A stretch of 5,800 nucleotides of DNA from Nitriliruptoraceae bacterium (GTDB lineage Bacteria > Actinomycetota > Nitriliruptoria > Nitriliruptorales > Nitriliruptoraceae), in assembly GCA_007121975.1 (NCBI GenBank), contig SKJO01000408.1:1-5800 (forward strand), given 5' to 3'. How positions within the stretch are numbered: the first letter of the stretch is position 1; each line of letters starts with the position of its first letter. The notes beneath the pieces were generated by a model that worked only from the letters and a program-made list of their open reading frames with translations, was not told the origin of the DNA and did no database searches. Both the position numbers and the translations under genes were made by a program. Shown piece by piece: positions 5,259 to 5,800 of the stretch.

Positions 5259-5800
5259 CGGGTTGCGCTGCGCTGTCGGGCCCGCTCCTGCAGGGTGAGT
5301 TGACTCTCGACCCCGTGGACGGTCGGCACCCGCCGCCACACCGCGTCCGGGCCGAGCTCCCACGAGAGCATGTCATCGGCGAGTGCCACCTCGAGGACCT
5401 CCTCGAGCCGGGCCTGCAGTGCCGGCTCCGTGACCGGGGTGAGTGCCTCCACCCGTCGGTCGAGGTTACGCGGCATCCAGTCACCCGACCCGATGAGGTA
5501 GTCGTAGCCGCGGGCGGGGCTCCCGAAGCGGTAGACCCGGGAGTGCTCGAGGTAGCGGCCGACCACCGAGCGCACGCGGATGGTCTCCGAACGGCCCGGG
5601 ACGCCGGGCAGCAGCCCGCAGATGCCGCGCACCACGAGGTCGACCGGGGTGCCGGTGCTCCCCGCCTCGTACAGCGCGTCGATGATGCCCGGATCGATCA
5701 GGCTGTTCATCTTGGCGACGATGCGACCGTCGGGTGCCTCGGCCTCGCGGCGGATGAGTTCCTCCATCCGGGGCCGGAAGATGGTCGGGGCGGTGACCAG
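5255..5800 (-). CDS. ppk: Polyphosphate kinase 1, C-terminal part (runs off right edge)
   Basis: Makes inorganic polyphosphate from the gamma-phosphate of ATP, reversibly. Only the last 181 residues are present; the N-terminal and core domains lie beyond base 5800. The visible part is the second phospholipase-D-like (C2) domain. It has IVAKMNSLIDPGIIDALYEA, then VDLVVRGICGLLPGVPG, then RSVVGRYLEHSRVYRF with the conserved histidine of the C2 active site, and GSGDWMPRNLDRRVE, all characteristic of PPK1. The frame is open to the window edge, so the first in-frame ATG (5767) is internal, not the start. The gene is first of the visible operon, and its stop overlaps the Nudix start in ATGA. In M. 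tuberculosis ppk is likewise adjacent to mutT1. The catalytic core cannot be checked here. Confidence 0.96.
   Translation of the reverse strand: MVTAPTIFRPRMEELIRREAEAPDGRIVAKMNSLIDPGIIDALYEAGSTGTPVDLVVRGICGLLPGVPGRSETIRVRSVVGRYLEHSRVYRFGSPARGYDYLIGSGDWMPRNLDRRVEALTPVTEPALQARLEEVLEVALADDMLSWELGPDAVWRRVPTVHGVESQLTLQERARQRSATR

Noticed and set aside
5259..5363. Upstream extension of the MutT1-like Nudix gene
   Set aside because: It would add 35 Arg/Gly/Pro-rich residues overlapping ppk coding sequence; the ATGA junction and the conserved first strand favour the start at 5258.

Overview
The base composition is very high in G+C and nearly every base is coding. The gene set includes a deazaflavin (F420)-type nitroreductase, a MutT1-like Nudix gene beside polyphosphate kinase, and an SH3-like domain otherwise familiar from mycobacterial Rv0428c-type proteins. 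Together these point to an actinomycetote chromosome. The long two-domain exopolyphosphatase and the unfused Nudix/phosphatase pair differ from what is usual in Mycobacterium, so a deeper-branching class such as Acidimicrobiia is possible; that is inference only. Nothing suggests a plasmid, phage, IS element, CRISPR array or RNA gene. This looks like a core-metabolism locus.

Left part, + strand (1-2117): the 3' end of an unidentified gene (stop at 224-226), a 56-base gap with a -10-like box and a ribosome binding site, pyruvate kinase (pyk, 283-1716), and after 32 bases a small deazaflavin-dependent nitroreductase-family gene (GTG start, 1749-2117). The last codons of pyk form a 12-bp, 3-base-loop hairpin that ends one base before the stop codon.

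Right part, - strand (2130-5800): five genes read right to left, each overlapping the next. They are ppk (3' end only; the gene runs off the right edge), a MutT1-like Nudix hydrolase, a SixA/MutT1-type histidine phosphatase, a long-form exopolyphosphatase (ppx), and a second Nudix hydrolase carrying an N-terminal SH3-like domain. The four junctions are ATGA, GTGA, TGATG and ATGA, so the block is almost certainly one translationally coupled operon whose promoter lies outside the window. The + and - blocks converge with only 12 bases between their stop codons.

Functionally, the operon pairs polyphosphate synthesis (ppk) with polyphosphate breakdown (ppx) and adds two Nudix enzymes and a phosphatase, which suggests a polyphosphate/nucleotide-housecleaning unit. 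In Mycobacterium tuberculosis, MutT1 (Rv2985), next to ppk (Rv2984), is one protein with a Nudix domain followed by a histidine-phosphatase domain. Here the same two domains sit in the same order next to ppk but as two genes overlapping by 4 bases. The most noteworthy items are this split MutT1, the SH3-like/Nudix fusion, the five-gene overlap chain and the pyk-terminal hairpin. I see no wholly new system.
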